NCBI GenBank assembly: GCA_964393335.1
Contig: CAYMTN010000151.1
Coordinates: forward strand, 1-13,439
From: CAYMTN01 sp964393335
GTDB lineage: Bacteria; Chloroflexota; Anaerolineae; Aggregatilineales; Aggregatilineaceae
Length of the DNA: 13,439 nt
Direction of reading: 5' to 3'
Positions 12,498-13,439 of the stretch are shown in pieces. A program made the translations under genes and the position numbers. Every line of letters begins with the position of its first letter. Position 1 is the first letter of the stretch. Under the pieces are notes generated by a model that saw only the letters and a list, made by a program, of their open reading frames with translations, searched no databases and was not told where the DNA came from.

Positions 12498-13439
12498 TCA
12501 TGCACGCGGCCCCAGGATCGTGCCAGGCTGGATGACGGCCTGCGGCACGAGATCGGGTGACGCGACTAGATCGTAGACCATCGCGCCCGTCACGCGCACC
12601 GGGACCAGCTCGCCGGTGGGCAGTTCGCCCTCGATCAACACGTAGCCGTCGATCTCCGGCGCGTCACGGTACGAGCGTGCCAGCGTGAGCATGTCCCCGG
12701 TGGGATTGCCGTCCTCGTCGGTGGCTTCGGCGTGACCCTCGACCAGCACCTCTAACGTCCTGCCGACCAGCGCCTGGTTACGCGCCAGGCTGATCGGCTG
12801 CTGCGTGCTCATCAACAGGTCGCGGCGGTCGGCCTTCACGTCGTCCTCGACTGGGTCCGGCAGATCGGCAGACGGCGTGCCGGGTTCGTGGCTGTAGGTA
12901 AAACAGCCCACGCGGTCAAACTGCATGTCTTCCACGAAGCGGACCAGCGTCTCGAATTCTTCGTCCGTCTCGCCGGGATAACCGACGATAAACGTCGTGC
13001 GGATCGCCAGGTCGGGCATCGCCGCGCGCATGGTGCCAATCGTGCGATGCACCCACTCGACGTTGGCGGGGCGGCGCATGCGTTTCAGCGTGCGGGGATC
13101 GGCGTGTTGCAGCGGGATGTCGAGATACGGCACGATCTGCTTGTGCGTCGCCATCGTGTCGATCAGGCGGTCGGTCACGTAGCCAGGATAGGCGTACATG
13201 ATCCGAATCCAGGGCATATCCGGCACGGCAGCGACCAACTGGTCCAACAACTGCGCCAGCCCGTCTTTCAGGCCGAGATCGTGGCCGTAGTCGGTCGAAT
13301 CCTGCGCGATCAGGATCAACTCCTTGACGCCGCCGTCACGCAGCAGCCGCGCTTCGGCCAGGATACGGTCCAACGGGCGGCTGACCGCCGTGCCCTTGAT
13401 GGCCGGGATCGCGCAGAAGGCGCACGGGCGGCGGCAGCC
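12498..13439 (-). CDS. rimO: Ribosomal protein S12 methylthiotransferase RimO (5' end outside window)
   Basis: The frame is open to the window edge and gives the C-terminal 313 residues; the TTG at 13371-13373 is internal, not a start. The first residues are GCRRPCAFCAIPAIKG, the radical-SAM CxxxCxxC that holds the catalytic 4Fe-4S cluster. KELILIAQDSTDYGHDLG, then RIMYAYPGYVTDRLI, then YLDIPLQHADPRTLKRMRRP, FIVGYPGETDEEF and FTYSHEPGTPSADLPDPV follow in the RimO order, and the last ~65 residues fit a TRAM domain. The IAQDST-YG segment and the short TRAM favour RimO over its paralogue MiaB. RimO adds a methylthio group to the beta carbon of an aspartate of ribosomal protein S12. The N-terminal MTTase domain with the second cluster lies beyond the window. 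Confidence 0.92.
   Translation of the reverse strand, partial: GCRRPCAFCAIPAIKGTAVSRPLDRILAEARLLRDGGVKELILIAQDSTDYGHDLGLKDGLAQLLDQLVAAVPDMPWIRIMYAYPGYVTDRLIDTMATHKQIVPYLDIPLQHADPRTLKRMRRPANVEWVHRTIGTMRAAMPDLAIRTTFIVGYPGETDEEFETLVRFVEDMQFDRVGCFTYSHEPGTPSADLPDPVEDDVKADRRDLLMSTQQPISLARNQALVGRTLEVLVEGHAEATDEDGNPTGDMLTLARSYRDAPEIDGYVLIEGELPTGELVPVRVTGAMVYDLVASPDLVPQAVIQPGTILGPRA

Noticed and set aside
1..13439. CRISPR array, tRNA, rRNA, prophage or transposase
   Set aside because: I saw no regularly spaced direct repeats, no tRNA-like cloverleaf with a CCA end, no rRNA signature and no integrase or transposase motif.

Overview
The window is GC-rich, densely coded and mostly chromosomal-housekeeping in character. 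Its gene mix suggests an environmental Chloroflexota bacterium, perhaps Anaerolineae. That mix is a single-P-loop ArsA-type ATPase with an HSP20-like tail, an ABC1/UbiB kinase, a tandem-GNAT acetyltransferase, a secreted protein with an SH3b-like tail, TlpA and RimO. This is inference from gene content; there is no rRNA or other phylogenetic marker here. A run of 10 N at 3061-3070 shows that the contig was scaffolded.

Layout. 1-180: C-terminal end of an L-lactate-permease-type transporter (+). 197-1120: TIR-like protein with a C-terminal membrane anchor (-). 1461-2495: D-2-hydroxyacid dehydrogenase (+), followed by a small charged protein of unknown function (2644-2931, +). 3051-3278: cold-shock protein (-), interrupted by the N gap, with a near-consensus promoter and a ~150-nt leader. 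3483-6671: a likely two-gene unit (-), ArsA-type ATPase then ABC1 kinase. 6932-7618: secreted protein of unknown function (-) with a clear terminator. 7797-9271: O-methyltransferase then tryptophan 2,3-dioxygenase (-), 23 bp apart. 9468-9716: small protein with eight zinc-ligand-type residues in a FYVE/RING-like order (-).

The most unusual stretch is 9856-10130. A good promoter drives a short leader containing a 29-codon ORF with its own Shine-Dalgarno site. Two intrinsic terminators follow in tandem, and their arms can also pair with each other. Only then comes the start codon of a tandem-GNAT acetyltransferase (10128-11174). The 31 nt after the second terminator leave no room for another promoter, so this gene appears to depend on regulated read-through. 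I read it as a ribosome-sensing attenuator whose signal is unknown.

After that gene lies a 146-bp multi-hairpin repeat-like element (11174-11319). It is followed by a membrane-anchored TlpA-type thioredoxin and a second, single-domain GNAT (+). The window ends inside rimO (-), which is cut by the window edge just after its radical-SAM cysteines. Most genes are independent one- or two-gene units. The exceptions are ArsA/ABC1, OMT/kynA and TlpA/GNAT, where spacing suggests co-transcription.
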